The position numbers and the translations under genes are program-made. From Burkholderiaceae bacterium (GTDB lineage: Bacteria; Pseudomonadota; Gammaproteobacteria; Burkholderiales; Burkholderiaceae_C), in contig JAHCKM010000003.1 of the NCBI GenBank assembly GCA_026125795.1, positions 930,001 through 994,000 on the forward strand: a stretch of DNA of 64,000 nucleotides, given 5' to 3'. Positions 1 to 8,788 of the stretch are shown in pieces; position 1 is the first letter of the stretch, and each line of letters begins with the position of its first letter. A model generated the notes under the pieces. It made no database searches and was not told where the DNA came from. It saw nothing but the letters and a program-made list of their open reading frames with translations.

Positions 1-2042
1 TGGTGGTCTTCGTATTCCTGCGCACGCTTCGGGCGTCGATCATTCCGCTGGTCACCATCCCGGTCAGCCTGATCGGCTCGTTTGCGCTGATGGCGCTGGC
101 GGGCTTCACGATCAACACGCTGACGCTGCTGTCGTTGGTGCTGGCCATCGGCCTGGTGGTCGACGATGCCATCGTTGTGCTGGAGAACATCTTCCGCCAC
201 ATCGAGGAAGGCCTGGCACCGTTCCAAGCCGCGATCAAGGGCGTGCGCGAGATCTCGTTTGCCGTGGTGGCGATGACGCTGACGCTGGCCGCGGTGTTCG
301 CGCCGCTGGCGTTCACGCCGGGGCGCACCGGCCGCCTGTTCGTTGAATTTGCGCTCACGCTGGCCGGAGCGGTGATCGTCTCGGGTTTCGTCGCGCTCAC
401 GCTGTCGCCGATGCTGTGCAGCAAGCTGCTGCGCCACAAGCCCAACCCGAACTTCTTCGATCGTTTCATCGAAGGCGGGCTGACCCGCCTGACCGGCCTG
501 TACACCGGCACGTTGCGCTGGGTGCTGGGCCACCGTTGGGTCGTGCTGCTGGTGATGGTGTCGTCGGGTGTCGTGAGCTGGTGGCTGTTCAGCACCGCCA
601 AGCGCGAGCTCTCGCCGATGGAGGATCGTGGCGTGATCATGGCGGTGGTCAATTCGCCCGATGGCGCCACACTCGACTACACCGCCAAGTACCTGCGCGC
701 GATCGAGCGCATCACGGCGGACTATCCGGAGATCGACCGCACGTTCGCCATCAGCGGCAATCCGAGCGTCTCCCAGGGTATCGCGGTGTTGCGCACGGTC
801 GACTGGGAGGCGCGCGACAAGACCACGTTGCAGATCGCGCGCGAGCTGACCGGCAAGATGGCCGGCCTGCCGGGCGTGACGGCGCGTCCGGCCACGCCGC
901 CGAGCCTGGGCCAGGGCTTCCGCGAGGTGCCGGTCAACTACGTCATCATGACCAGCGACTCGTACGCCAACCTGGCCAACGTGGCGCAGCAGTTTCTCGC
1001 CGAGATGGCGAAGAACCCCGGCTTCGTCAACCCCGAAACCGACCTGCGGCTGAACAAGCCCGAGATCCTGATGGAGGTCGACCGCGAGCGCGCCGCCGAC
1101 GCCGGCATCAGCGTCGACCAGGTGGCGCGCACGGTCGAGACCATGCTGGGTGGCCGCCAGGTCACGCGCTACAAGCGCGATGCCGAGCAGTACGACGTGA
1201 TGGTGCAGACCCAGCCGACCGGGCGCACCACCCCGGAGGACATCGAGAAGATCTTCGTGCGCGGCCGCGGCGACACGATGGTGCCGCTGTCATCGCTGGT
1301 GCGCGTTCGCGAGTCGGTCAGTCCGCGCGAGCTGAACCACTTCAACCAGCGCCGGTCGGTGTCGATCACGGCGAACCTGGCGCCGGAGTATTCGCTCGGA
1401 GAGGCTTTGCAGGCCATGGACGGGATTGCGGCCAAGGTGCTGCAACAGGGCTATGCCACCGAGCTCAACGGCGTGTCGCGCGAATACCGCTCGGCCAGCG
1501 GCGCGCTCGGCATTGTGTTCGTGCTGGCGCTGCTGTTCATCTTCCTGGTGCTGGCGGCGCAGTTCGAAAGCTTTGTCGATCCCTTCGTGATCCTGTTGTC
1601 GGTGCCGCTGTCGATGGTGGGCGCGCTGGCTGCGTTGCAGTTGGCGGGCGGCACGCTCAACGTGTATTCGCAGATCGGCCTCATCACGCTGATCGGACTG
1701 ATCACCAAACACGGCATCCTGATCGTTGAGTTCTCCAACCAGCTGCGGCAGCAGGGCCGAGACATCCGCATGGCGGTGGTCGAGGCGGCTGCGCTGCGCC
1801 TGCGCCCGATCCTGATGACCACCGGTGCCATGGTGCTCGGTGCGTTGCCGCTGGCGCTGGCGCAAGGCGCCGGCGCCGAGAGCCGCCAGCAGATCGGCTG
1901 GGTGATCGTCGGCGGCATGTCGGTGGGCACGCTGCTCACGATCTTCGTCGTGCCGACCGTCTACACCTGGTTCGCACGCCGCGGCGTGCCGGGAGAGATC
2001 ACGACCCCCGCGCTGGAAGACGCGCCGGCCGCCGCGCGCTGA
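1..2042 (+). CDS. RND multidrug efflux permease (HAE-1/AcrB type), 5' end cut off by the window
   Basis: Inner-membrane proton-driven pump subunit that normally works with a periplasmic adaptor and an outer-membrane channel. The visible 679 residues are the C-terminal two thirds of a family usually about 1,030 long; about 350 residues lie upstream of the window. The first helices carry GLVVDDAIVVLEN (residues 51-63 of the fragment), whose two Asp correspond to the proton-relay pair D407/D408 of AcrB. A large periplasmic porter domain follows, then the second helix bundle with the relay Lys in GLITKHGILIVEF. The gene ends 5 bp before the convergent moaA stop. Membrane-fusion and channel genes are presumably upstream. 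The substrate cannot be told from sequence. Confidence 0.93.
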   Translation, partial: VVFVFLRTLRASIIPLVTIPVSLIGSFALMALAGFTINTLTLLSLVLAIGLVVDDAIVVLENIFRHIEEGLAPFQAAIKGVREISFAVVAMTLTLAAVFAPLAFTPGRTGRLFVEFALTLAGAVIVSGFVALTLSPMLCSKLLRHKPNPNFFDRFIEGGLTRLTGLYTGTLRWVLGHRWVVLLVMVSSGVVSWWLFSTAKRELSPMEDRGVIMAVVNSPDGATLDYTAKYLRAIERITADYPEIDRTFAISGNPSVSQGIAVLRTVDWEARDKTTLQIARELTGKMAGLPGVTARPATPPSLGQGFREVPVNYVIMTSDSYANLANVAQQFLAEMAKNPGFVNPETDLRLNKPEILMEVDRERAADAGISVDQVARTVETMLGGRQVTRYKRDAEQYDVMVQTQPTGRTTPEDIEKIFVRGRGDTMVPLSSLVRVRESVSPRELNHFNQRRSVSITANLAPEYSLGEALQAMDGIAAKVLQQGYATELNGVSREYRSASGALGIVFVLALLFIFLVLAAQFESFVDPFVILLSVPLSMVGALAALQLAGGTLNVYSQIGLITLIGLITKHGILIVEFSNQLRQQGRDIRMAVVEAAALRLRPILMTTGAMVLGALPLALAQGAGAESRQQIGWVIVGGMSVGTLLTIFVVPTVYTWFARRGVPGEITTPALEDAPAAAR

Positions 2043-2047
2043 GGCGT

Positions 2048-3163
2048 CTACCCGCCGATGTAGTGCATCTCCACGCGGCGTTCTCCGCTGCCCGGAGGCG
2101 CCTGGTGCGCGCCGCGCAACTCGGAGTAGCGATCGTCGCGCGCGCCCCACAGCAGCGCCAGCGCCGACGCGATCTCGGCATCGCTGTGGCCGCCGCGCAG
2201 CAACGCACGCAGGTCGTGGCCCCGGCTCGCGAACAGGCACATGAACAGTTTGCCCTCGGTCGACAGGCGGGCGCGGTTGCAGTCGCGGCAGAAGGCCTTG
2301 GTCACGCTGGAGATCAGCCCGATTTCGCCGGCCTCATCCATGTAGCGCCAGCGCTCGGCCGTTTCGCCGGGCGCCACCGGCTCCAGCGACTCCAGCGGCC
2401 AGCGGTTCTGCAGCCGCTGCAGCACCTGCGCGGACGGCACCACCTGGTCCATGCGCCAGCCGTTGGTGGCGCCGACGTCCATGTACTCGATGAAGCGCAG
2501 GACGATGCCGGTGCCGCGGAAGTGCTGCGCCATCGGCACGATCTCGTGATCGTTGACGCCGCGCTGCACCACCATGTTGACCTTGATCGGTGCCAGGCCG
2601 GCGGCGCGTGCGGCGTCGATGCCGGCGATCACGTCGGCCACCGGAAAGTCCATGTCGTTCATCGATCGGAACACACGGTCGTCGAGCGCGTCCAGGCTCA
2701 CGGTCACGCGCTGCAGGCCGGCCGCCTTCAGCGCGGCGGCCTTGCGCGCCAGCAGCGAACCGTTGGTGGTGAGCGTGATCTCCAACGGCCTGCCGTCGGG
2801 GCCTGGCAACTCGGCCAGCATGGCCACCAGGTCTTCGATGCCCTTGCGCAGCAGCGGCTCGCCCCCGGTCAGGCGGATCTTGCCGACGCCGTGTGCGATG
2901 AACAGCCGGGCCAGCCGAGTGATTTCCTCGAAGGTGAGCAGCGACGCGTGCGGCAGGAAGGAGTAGCTGCGGTCGAACACCGACTTCGGCATGCAGTAGC
3001 TGCAGCGGAAGTTGCAGCGGTCCGTGACCGAGATGCGCAGGTCGCGCAGCGGGCGGCCGAGTCGATCGCTGAGCAGACCGCTGGGCACGATCGGCTGCGG
3101 CGGGATCGGCGGCACCGACCCGGCGTAACGCAGGTCGGCCAGTGGGATGACGGTTTCACCCAT
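2048..3163 (-). CDS. moaA: GTP 3',8-cyclase MoaA (molybdenum cofactor synthesis)
   Basis: Radical-SAM enzyme that, with MoaC, turns GTP into cyclic pyranopterin monophosphate, the first step to molybdopterin. The N-terminal SAM cluster motif CNFRCSYC has Cys 50, 54 and 57 (counted from the chosen start). The second cluster motif FCRDCN with a further Cys 14 residues on lies near residue 285, and the protein ends in the conserved Gly-Gly. Length 371, normal for MoaA. An in-frame ATG nine bases further out (3172) exists, but the box CACAAT (minus strand, 3176-3171) lies only 7 bases before the ATG at 3163, so a leaderless start at 3163 is preferred. The other Moco genes are at 12.8-14.8 kb, not here. 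Confidence 0.95.
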   Translation of the reverse strand: MGETVIPLADLRYAGSVPPIPPQPIVPSGLLSDRLGRPLRDLRISVTDRCNFRCSYCMPKSVFDRSYSFLPHASLLTFEEITRLARLFIAHGVGKIRLTGGEPLLRKGIEDLVAMLAELPGPDGRPLEITLTTNGSLLARKAAALKAAGLQRVTVSLDALDDRVFRSMNDMDFPVADVIAGIDAARAAGLAPIKVNMVVQRGVNDHEIVPMAQHFRGTGIVLRFIEYMDVGATNGWRMDQVVPSAQVLQRLQNRWPLESLEPVAPGETAERWRYMDEAGEIGLISSVTKAFCRDCNRARLSTEGKLFMCLFASRGHDLRALLRGGHSDAEIASALALLWGARDDRYSELRGAHQAPPGSGERRVEMHYIGG

Positions 3164-3170
3164 GGAATGC

Positions 3171-3176
3171 ATTGTG
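3171..3176 (-). promoter_or_regulatory. -10 box of moaA, leaderless geometry
   Basis: CACAAT on the minus strand, 7 bases before the preferred moaA ATG at 3163. The same (G/C)ACAAT-N6/7-ATG layout is found before prpE, moaE and tatD. No good -35 is visible. Confidence 0.45.
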
Positions 3177-3217
3177 CCGTGCTTGACCGCCCGCCCGCAT
3201 GCGCCGGGCGAGCGAGC

Positions 3218-3772
3218 CTAGTTGGCGGCCGGTGAGAGCGCTGTGGCGCGCCGTGCGCCGGTGAAGCGGCGCCCCCAGTAGTCGCTGTCCAGCCGTTCGA
3301 GACGCACCCGGGCGCCGCTGCGCGGCGCATGGATGAAGCGACCGTCGCCCACGTAGATCCCCACGTGCGAGAAGGGGCGCCGCAATGTGTTGAAGAACAC
3401 CAGGTCGCCGGCGCGCAACGCGTTGCGCGACACCCGGCTCAACGATCGATCGTGCGCCTGGTCGTCGACGCGGCGTGGCAGGTTGATGCCCAGGGTCTGG
3501 CCGAACAGGTGGCGCGTGAAGCCGCTGCAGTCGAATCCGGTGTCGACACTCTGGCCGCCCAAGCGGTAGGGGCGGTCGAGGAAATTCAGCGCAGCGATCA
3601 CCACGTCGGCCGCGGCGTCGCGTACGAGGACGCGGGTGGGCGAGGGTGGATTCGCCCGGCCGCTGCGTGACAACCACTCTTCGAGCGCGTCTCCTTCGGC
3701 GTGCGCCCAGGGCGCCACCCACGCGCTGCACACGGCGGCCATCAGCCCGCGCACGATCTGTTTGCGATCCAC
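3218..3772 (-). CDS. NlpC/P60 family peptidoglycan endopeptidase, exported
   Basis: Cell-wall hydrolase of the NlpC/P60 cysteine peptidase family, expected to cut gamma-D-Glu-diamino acid bonds in the periplasm. The C-terminal domain has FDCSGF (Cys 82), SHVGIY (His 136) and FIHAPR (His 148), the expected Cys-His-His triad. The N-terminus from GTG at 3772 is a short basic segment, a hydrophobic core and AHA, i.e. a Sec signal peptide. A longer frame starts with GTG at 3826, but a promoter-like TTGACT-N17-TAGTCT (minus strand, 3808-3780) would start transcription almost exactly at 3772, so the shorter form of 184 residues is preferred. Divergent from prpE; it shares no pathway with its neighbours. 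Confidence 0.85.
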   Translation of the reverse strand: MDRKQIVRGLMAAVCSAWVAPWAHAEGDALEEWLSRSGRANPPSPTRVLVRDAAADVVIAALNFLDRPYRLGGQSVDTGFDCSGFTRHLFGQTLGINLPRRVDDQAHDRSLSRVSRNALRAGDLVFFNTLRRPFSHVGIYVGDGRFIHAPRSGARVRLERLDSDYWGRRFTGARRATALSPAAN

Positions 3773-3779
3773 GGCGTCC

Positions 3780-3808
3780 AGACTACGTCGGCCGTTGAGC
3801 AAAGTCAA
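3780..3808 (-). promoter_or_regulatory. Putative sigma-70 promoter of the NlpC/P60 gene
   Basis: TTGACT (3808-3803), 17 bases, TAGTCT (3785-3780) on the minus strand. The predicted transcription start is within 1-2 bases of the GTG at 3772, giving a leaderless message. The -35 is good and the -10 weak. Confidence 0.45.
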
Positions 3809-3920
3809 ACTTACTTCAGTAACCACAATGGGTTACAGCCGATACTTCAAGCTCAATCACAGCTTAGCGCAGCCGACCGAGGCAGGGCGCCCCCGAGCGC
3901 CACCCGGGGTCCTGCGCGCC

Positions 3921-3926
3921 GACAAT
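3921..3926 (+). promoter_or_regulatory. -10 box of prpE, leaderless geometry
   Basis: GACAAT followed by six bases and the ATG of prpE at 3933, so the transcript would begin at or next to the start codon. There is no Shine-Dalgarno sequence before the ATG, which fits a leaderless message. Confidence 0.45.
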
Positions 3927-3932
3927 GTCGCC

Positions 3933-5825
3933 ATGCACTACACCGATTTCTACCGCCGTTCGATCGAAGAGCGAGACGCATTCTGGGCCGAAGAGGCGAC
4001 TCTGATCGACTGGCAGCGGCCGTTTGGACAGGTCTGTGACTACGCGAATCCGCCGTTCGCGCGCTGGTTCGTGGGCGGCCAGACCAACCTGTGCCACAAC
4101 GCGGTCGATCGGCACCTGGCCACACTGGGCCAACGGCCCGCGCTGATCTACGTGTCGACAGAAGTCGATCGAGAGCGGGTGTACAGCTTTGCGGAGTTGC
4201 ACAGCGAAGTGCAGCGCATGGCGGCGTGCTTGCTGGCGCTCGGCGTGAAGGCGGGTGATCGCGTGCTGGTCTACATGCCGATGATCCCCGAGGCGGTGTT
4301 CGCAATGCTGGCCTGCGCGCGCATTGGTGCGATCCATTCGGTGGTGTTCGGCGGCTTTGCCAGCGTCAGTCTGGCCAGCCGCATCGACGATGCGCGCCCG
4401 GTCGTGGTGGTGAGCGCCGATGCCGGCAGCCGCAACGGCAAGGTGGTGCCGTACAAGCCGCTGCTCGATGAAGCGATCCGGCTTGCGGCGTACAAGCCGG
4501 GCCGGGTGCTGATGGTCGATCGCGGATTGAGCACGTTCAACCGCGTGGATGAGCGCGATGTCGATCATGCGACGCTGCGCGAGCAACACCTCGACGTTCA
4601 GGTACCGTGCACGTGGTTGGACGCCACGCACCCGAGCTACACGCTTTACACCAGCGGCACCACCGGCAGACCCAAGGGCGTGCAGCGCGACACGGGCGGT
4701 TACGCTGTGGCGTTGGCTGCGTCGATGAAACACATCTTCCGCGGCGCCCCAGGTGAAACCTACTTTTCCACCAGCGACATTGGTTGGGTGGTGGGCCACA
4801 GCTACATCGTCTACGGTCCGCTGATCGCCGGCATGGCCACCATCCTGTACGAGGGCCTGCCGGTGCGGCCCGACGCGGGCATCTGGTGGCGCCTGGTCGA
4901 GAAGTACAAGGTCACCGCGATGTTCAGCGCACCGACCGCGGTGCGCGTGCTGAAGAAGCATGATCCGGCTTTCTTGAAACGGTATGACCTGTCGTCGCTG
5001 CGCGCGCTGTTCCTCGCCGGCGAGCCGCTCGACGAACCGACCGCGAGCTGGATCGCCGAGGGGCTCAACAGGCCGGTGATCGACAACTACTGGCAGACCG
5101 AAACAGGATGGCCGATCCTCACACTGTGCAACGGCGTCGAGCCGGCGCCCTCCAAGTTCGGCTCGCCCGGCAAGGCGGTCTACGGCTATGACGTCAAGCT
5201 GCTCGACGAGGCCACGGGTCGCGAGCTCACCGAGCCCAACCAGAAAGGCGTGCTGGCGATCGAGGGCCCGCTTCCGCCGGGCTGCATGCAAACCGTCTGG
5301 GGCGACGACGAGCGCTTCGTCAAGACCTACTGGAGCACGATCCCGGGCCGGCTGGTTTACAGCACGTTCGACTGGGGTATACGTGACGAAGAGGGCTACT
5401 ACTTCATCCTGGGCCGCACCGACGACGTGATCAACGTGGCTGGTCACCGCCTCGGCACGCGCGAGATCGAAGAGAGCATCTCGAGCCACGCCAACGTGGC
5501 CGAGGTGGCCGTGGTCGGCGTCGCCGATGCGTTGAAGGGTCAGGTGGCGATGGCGTTCGCGGTGCTGAAGGATCCGTCGTTGGCCGCTACGCCCGAAGCC
5601 GCTCTCAAACTCGAAGGCGAGATCATGAAGGTGGTCGACGATCAGCTCGGCGCGGTGGCTCGACCCGCGCGCGTGCGCTTCGTCGCCGTGCTGCCCAAGA
5701 CGCGCTCGGGCAAGCTCCTGCGCCGCGCCATCCAGGCCGTGTGTGAAAGCAGGGACCCTGGCGACCTCACGACGATCGAAGATCCGACGGCGCTGCAGCA
5801 GATCAAGGATCTCGTGGCACCCTGA
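3933..5825 (+). CDS. prpE: Propionyl-CoA synthetase (propionate-CoA ligase, AMP-forming)
   Basis: Cytoplasmic acyl-CoA synthetase of the ANL family; activates propionate to propionyl-CoA through an acyl-adenylate, feeding the methylcitrate cycle. The ATP/AMP motif YTSGTTGRPKGV lies near residues 238-249, the adenylate-forming core NYWQTETGWP near 388, and the lysine of PKTRSGKLLRR near residue 594 is the catalytic, acetylation-regulated Lys of the family. The 630 residues from ATG 3933 match PrpE (about 628) better than shorter acetyl-CoA synthetase relatives. The frame is open further upstream, but that part has no similarity to the family. No prpBCD genes are nearby. Confidence 0.93.
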   Translation: MHYTDFYRRSIEERDAFWAEEATLIDWQRPFGQVCDYANPPFARWFVGGQTNLCHNAVDRHLATLGQRPALIYVSTEVDRERVYSFAELHSEVQRMAACLLALGVKAGDRVLVYMPMIPEAVFAMLACARIGAIHSVVFGGFASVSLASRIDDARPVVVVSADAGSRNGKVVPYKPLLDEAIRLAAYKPGRVLMVDRGLSTFNRVDERDVDHATLREQHLDVQVPCTWLDATHPSYTLYTSGTTGRPKGVQRDTGGYAVALAASMKHIFRGAPGETYFSTSDIGWVVGHSYIVYGPLIAGMATILYEGLPVRPDAGIWWRLVEKYKVTAMFSAPTAVRVLKKHDPAFLKRYDLSSLRALFLAGEPLDEPTASWIAEGLNRPVIDNYWQTETGWPILTLCNGVEPAPSKFGSPGKAVYGYDVKLLDEATGRELTEPNQKGVLAIEGPLPPGCMQTVWGDDERFVKTYWSTIPGRLVYSTFDWGIRDEEGYYFILGRTDDVINVAGHRLGTREIEESISSHANVAEVAVVGVADALKGQVAMAFAVLKDPSLAATPEAALKLEGEIMKVVDDQLGAVARPARVRFVAVLPKTRSGKLLRRAIQAVCESRDPGDLTTIEDPTALQQIKDLVAP

Positions 5826-5928
5826 CAGCCAAGCAGAAACGGCGAGGACCAGCGGCACGCGCGCCAGCGGCTCCCGACCTCGTGATGCAGGGCCCCGACG
5901 CGCAGGAGCCCATCGCGCCGTGGAACGC

Positions 5929-7554
5929 TTACAGCACGTCGGAGGCGTAGTCGGCCAGGCGTGAGCGTTCGCCGCGCGCCAGCGTCACGTGGCCGGAGTG
6001 AGGCCAGCCCTTGAAGCGGTCGACAGCGAAAGTCAGGCCCGAACTGCCTTCGCTCAGGTAAGGCGTGTCGATCTGCGCCAGGTTGCCGAGGCAGACAATC
6101 TTGGTGCCGGGGCCAGCCCGCGTGATCAGCGTCTTCATCTGCTTGGGCGTGAGGTTCTGTGCCTCGTCGATGATGACGAACTTGTTCAGGAACGTGCGAC
6201 CGCGCATGAAGTTCAAGCTCTTGATGCGGATCTTGCTGCGCACCAGGTCCTGCGTGGCGGCGCGGCCCCATTCGCCGGCGCTGGAGTCGCCGCGCGCCAG
6301 CACCTCGAGGTTGTCGTCGAGCGCGCCCATCCACGGGCCCATCTTTTCCTCTTCGGTACCAGGGAGAAAACCGATGTCTTCGCCGAGCGGCACGGTGACG
6401 CGGGTGACGATGATCTCGGTGTAGCGCCGATCGTCGAGCACCTGGCTCAGGCCCGAAGCCAGCGTCATCAGCGTCTTGCCGGTGCCGGCGGTGCCGGTCA
6501 GTGTGATGAAGTCCACCTCGGGATCCATCAGCAGGTTGAGCGCAAAGTTCTGCTCGCGGTTGCGCGCCGTGACGCCCCATACCGCGTTCTTGGCGTGCGT
6601 GTAGTCCTTGAGCGTCTTGAGCACCGCGGTCTTGCCGGTGATCTCGGTGACACGCGCATACAGCGGCGCCGCACCCGGGGACTCGAGGAATACGAACTGG
6701 TTGATCATCAGCGCCGGCACCAGCGGTCCGGCGATCCGGTAGTACGTGTGGCCGCCCTGGCTCCAGCTCTCCATGGTCTTGCCATGGCGCTCCCAGAAGT
6801 CGGCCGGCAGCGGCAGCAAGCCGGTGTACAGCAGGTCGCCGTCATCCAGAGTCTTGTCGTTCTGGTAGTCCTCGGCGGGCAGACCGAGCGCGCGCGCCTT
6901 GACGCGCATGTTGATGTCCTTGGACACCAGCACGATGTCGCGCCCCGGCTGCTGCTCACGCAGCGACTTGACGACGCCGAGGATCTGGTTGTCGGCCTTG
7001 CCCTGCGGCAGTCCGGCCGGCAGCTTGACCTCCAGCAGCGTCTCCTGGAAGTACAGGCGGCCGAGCGCTTCTCTCTTACCGGTCTTGGACAGCGCAATGC
7101 CGTCCTTGGGATTGAGGTCGCTGCCCGAGGCCAGCGCATCGAGTTCGCGGCTGGCCTGGCGCGCGTTGCGAGCCACCTCGCTCATGCCGCGTTTGTGGCT
7201 GTCGAGTTCCTCCAGCGTGATCATCGGCAGGAAGACGTCATGTTCTTCAAAGCGGAACAGGCACAGCGGGTCGTGCATCAGCACGTTGGTGTCGAGCACG
7301 AAGAGACGCGCCGGCCCGGCCGGGCGAATGGGACGCGGCTTGGCTTCCGGGGCCAGGACCGCCGGCTTGCCGATTTTGGTCTCCTGGCGCGGCGCCGACA
7401 CCGGCGCCTCGGCGGGCTTGAGCGCCAGCGGCTCCCTGCTCGAATCAGCGCTCGGCTGCAACGAGCGTTTGGCAGTGCGGGCAGCGGCCTGGGTTTCGTA
7501 GTCGGTGGCGGACAGCAGGGAGGCTTTGGAGGCAGGCGGCTTGGGCAGTGGCAT
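5929..7554 (-). CDS. PIN-PhoH fusion ATPase (YlaK/PhoH2-type)
   Basis: Two-domain protein of 541 residues. The N-terminal PIN nuclease-like domain (about residues 85-210) begins with LFVLDTNVLMHDP, with conserved acidic residues. The C-terminal PhoH NTPase domain has Walker A GTAGTGKT near residue 350 and Walker B IIDEAQNLT. PhoH2-type proteins are reported to be RNA helicase/ribonucleases; the physiological role here is unknown. A Lys/Ala/Pro-rich tail of about 80 residues precedes the PIN domain. Start at ATG 7554 chosen because upstream sequence is the terminator of the preceding bcp gene. Probably monocistronic. Confidence 0.88.
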   Translation of the reverse strand: MPLPKPPASKASLLSATDYETQAAARTAKRSLQPSADSSREPLALKPAEAPVSAPRQETKIGKPAVLAPEAKPRPIRPAGPARLFVLDTNVLMHDPLCLFRFEEHDVFLPMITLEELDSHKRGMSEVARNARQASRELDALASGSDLNPKDGIALSKTGKREALGRLYFQETLLEVKLPAGLPQGKADNQILGVVKSLREQQPGRDIVLVSKDINMRVKARALGLPAEDYQNDKTLDDGDLLYTGLLPLPADFWERHGKTMESWSQGGHTYYRIAGPLVPALMINQFVFLESPGAAPLYARVTEITGKTAVLKTLKDYTHAKNAVWGVTARNREQNFALNLLMDPEVDFITLTGTAGTGKTLMTLASGLSQVLDDRRYTEIIVTRVTVPLGEDIGFLPGTEEEKMGPWMGALDDNLEVLARGDSSAGEWGRAATQDLVRSKIRIKSLNFMRGRTFLNKFVIIDEAQNLTPKQMKTLITRAGPGTKIVCLGNLAQIDTPYLSEGSSGLTFAVDRFKGWPHSGHVTLARGERSRLADYASDVL

Positions 7555-7575
7555 ACGGCGGTGCGGCGATTGACC

Positions 7576-7607
7576 AAACAAAAAAGCCGCACAGTCGACT
7601 GTGCGGC
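7576..7607 (-). terminator. Rho-independent terminator of bcp (perfect 22-bp palindrome plus T-run)
   Basis: Bases 7586-7607 are a perfect palindrome (11-base arms, GCCGCACAGTC and its complement), followed on the minus strand by TTTTTTGTTT (7585-7576). It lies 77 bp past the bcp stop and about 20 bp before the phoH-like start, so it ends bcp transcription and isolates the next gene. Confidence 0.85.
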
Positions 7608-7683
7608 CTTGTCTCAACGGGTGAAACGCTGTTCGCGACTCACGGGCATGCGGACCATTATGCCGCACGCTGCAAAAGCAGCA

Positions 7684-8160
7684 TCAGGCGGCTTTCTTCA
7701 ACTCCTTCACGGCCTTCAACACCTCGTCGACGTGGCCGGCCACCTTGATGCCGCGCCATTCGGCGCGCAGCACGCCCTTGGCGTCGATCAGGAAGGTGCT
7801 GCGCTCGATGCCCTTGACCTTCTTGCCGTACATGATCTTGTTCTTGACCACGCCGAACATGTGACACAGCTTCTCTTCGGTGTCGGCGATGAGGTCGAAC
7901 GGCAGCTCCAGGTTCTGGCGGAACTTCTCGTGCGAGGCCATGTTGTCGCGCGACACGCCGAACACCACGGCCCCGGCCTTGACGAAATCCTTGTGGCGAT
8001 CGCGGAACTGCATGGCCTCGGTGGTGCAACCGGGCGTGTGATCCTTCGGGTAGAAGTACAGCACCACCACCTTGCCCAGGAACCCCTGAGGCGTGAACTT
8101 CACGCCGCTGGTCGCGACGGCTTCGAACTCGGGCAGGGGTTTGTTCAGGACAGGCGTCAT
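7684..8160 (-). CDS. bcp: Thioredoxin-dependent peroxiredoxin, BCP/PrxQ type
   Basis: Cytoplasmic thiol peroxidase that reduces H2O2 and organic hydroperoxides. 158 residues, the usual size. The peroxidatic Cys 45 lies in TPGCTTEAMQFRD. Position 50, the resolving Cys in E. coli Bcp, is Met, so this is a 1-Cys form or uses another thiol (Cys 99 is the only other Cys). Start at ATG 8160. A consensus TATAAT lies 46-51 bp upstream on the minus strand and a strong terminator follows, so the gene is a single transcription unit. Confidence 0.93.
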   Translation of the reverse strand: MTPVLNKPLPEFEAVATSGVKFTPQGFLGKVVVLYFYPKDHTPGCTTEAMQFRDRHKDFVKAGAVVFGVSRDNMASHEKFRQNLELPFDLIADTEEKLCHMFGVVKNKIMYGKKVKGIERSTFLIDAKGVLRAEWRGIKVAGHVDEVLKAVKELKKAA

Positions 8161-8205
8161 GACGGGCGTTTTGATTGTCGGGGTGCCCCGCGGGCACAGC
8201 GCGTG

Positions 8206-8238
8206 ATTATAAAGTTTCGCCGCAGGCGGTCCGCCTGC
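8206..8238 (-). promoter_or_regulatory. bcp promoter: consensus -10 and an overlapping palindrome
   Basis: TATAAT on the minus strand at 8211-8206 gives a leader of about 40 bases. The -35 region is covered by a 17-bp inverted repeat, GCAGGCGG-T-CCGCCTGC at 8222-8238, and has no TTGACA. The repeat could be an operator or just a hairpin; no regulator can be named. Confidence 0.5.
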
Positions 8239-8282
8239 AGGGGTACCGGAGCTTTGCGGCGTCCAGTGTCCGACGCAGCGCT

Positions 8283-8660
8283 TCAGGCTGCTTCGAGCAG
8301 CAGCGCCGCCACCACCGAACGGCGCTCGCTCACCAGCACGTTGTAGGTGCGGCAGGCCGCCGCCGTGTCCATCGACTCCACGCCAATGCGCTGTGCGATC
8401 AGGTTGCGCACAAGCGCGGGCGGCGCAAAGCGCAGCCGCGCACCACTGCCGAAGATCACCAACTCGGGATTCAGTTGCAGCAGCTCATCGAAGTGGACTT
8501 GCGTGAGTGCGCCGAAGTCCACCGGATCCCATCGTCGGACCGGGCCGGACCACGGCACGATCAGGTTGCCATGGTGGATCTGATGGCCCACCCAGAGTCG
8601 CGCACCATCGTGCCGGGTGATGGTGTTCACCCCGTCGAGGGAATCCGGCTGGAATTTCAC
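8283..8660 (-). CDS. Mth938-like domain protein (DUF498/NDUFAF3 family)
   Basis: 125-residue member of the Mth938 fold family, of unknown function in bacteria; the mitochondrial relative NDUFAF3 is a complex I assembly factor. Typical family features are the opening KFQPDSLDGVNTI, the NLIVPWSG segment and the LVIFGSGARLRF core. The start is taken as GTG 8660, where the family begins; the open frame continues to 8753 with unrelated sequence. A minus-strand TACAAT at 8732-8727 could serve as its -10. It is divergent from the alaA operon. Confidence 0.8.
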   Translation of the reverse strand: MKFQPDSLDGVNTITRHDGARLWVGHQIHHGNLIVPWSGPVRRWDPVDFGALTQVHFDELLQLNPELVIFGSGARLRFAPPALVRNLIAQRIGVESMDTAAACRTYNVLVSERRSVVAALLLEAA

Positions 8661-8788
8661 GCTGCAGTGTCCGCATGCGAACTCGCGCACCGATGCCGAT
8701 CGGTCGAGCAACTTCGCTATGGTTAAATTGTAGTTTGCGCAGCGCAGCATCACCGATGGCGTCTGCCTTCAACAAGGAGCGCATAGCG

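Noticed and set aside
7586-7607. Perfect 22-bp palindrome as operator or recombination site
   Set aside because: The adjacent minus-strand T-run and position after bcp make a rho-independent terminator the simpler reading.
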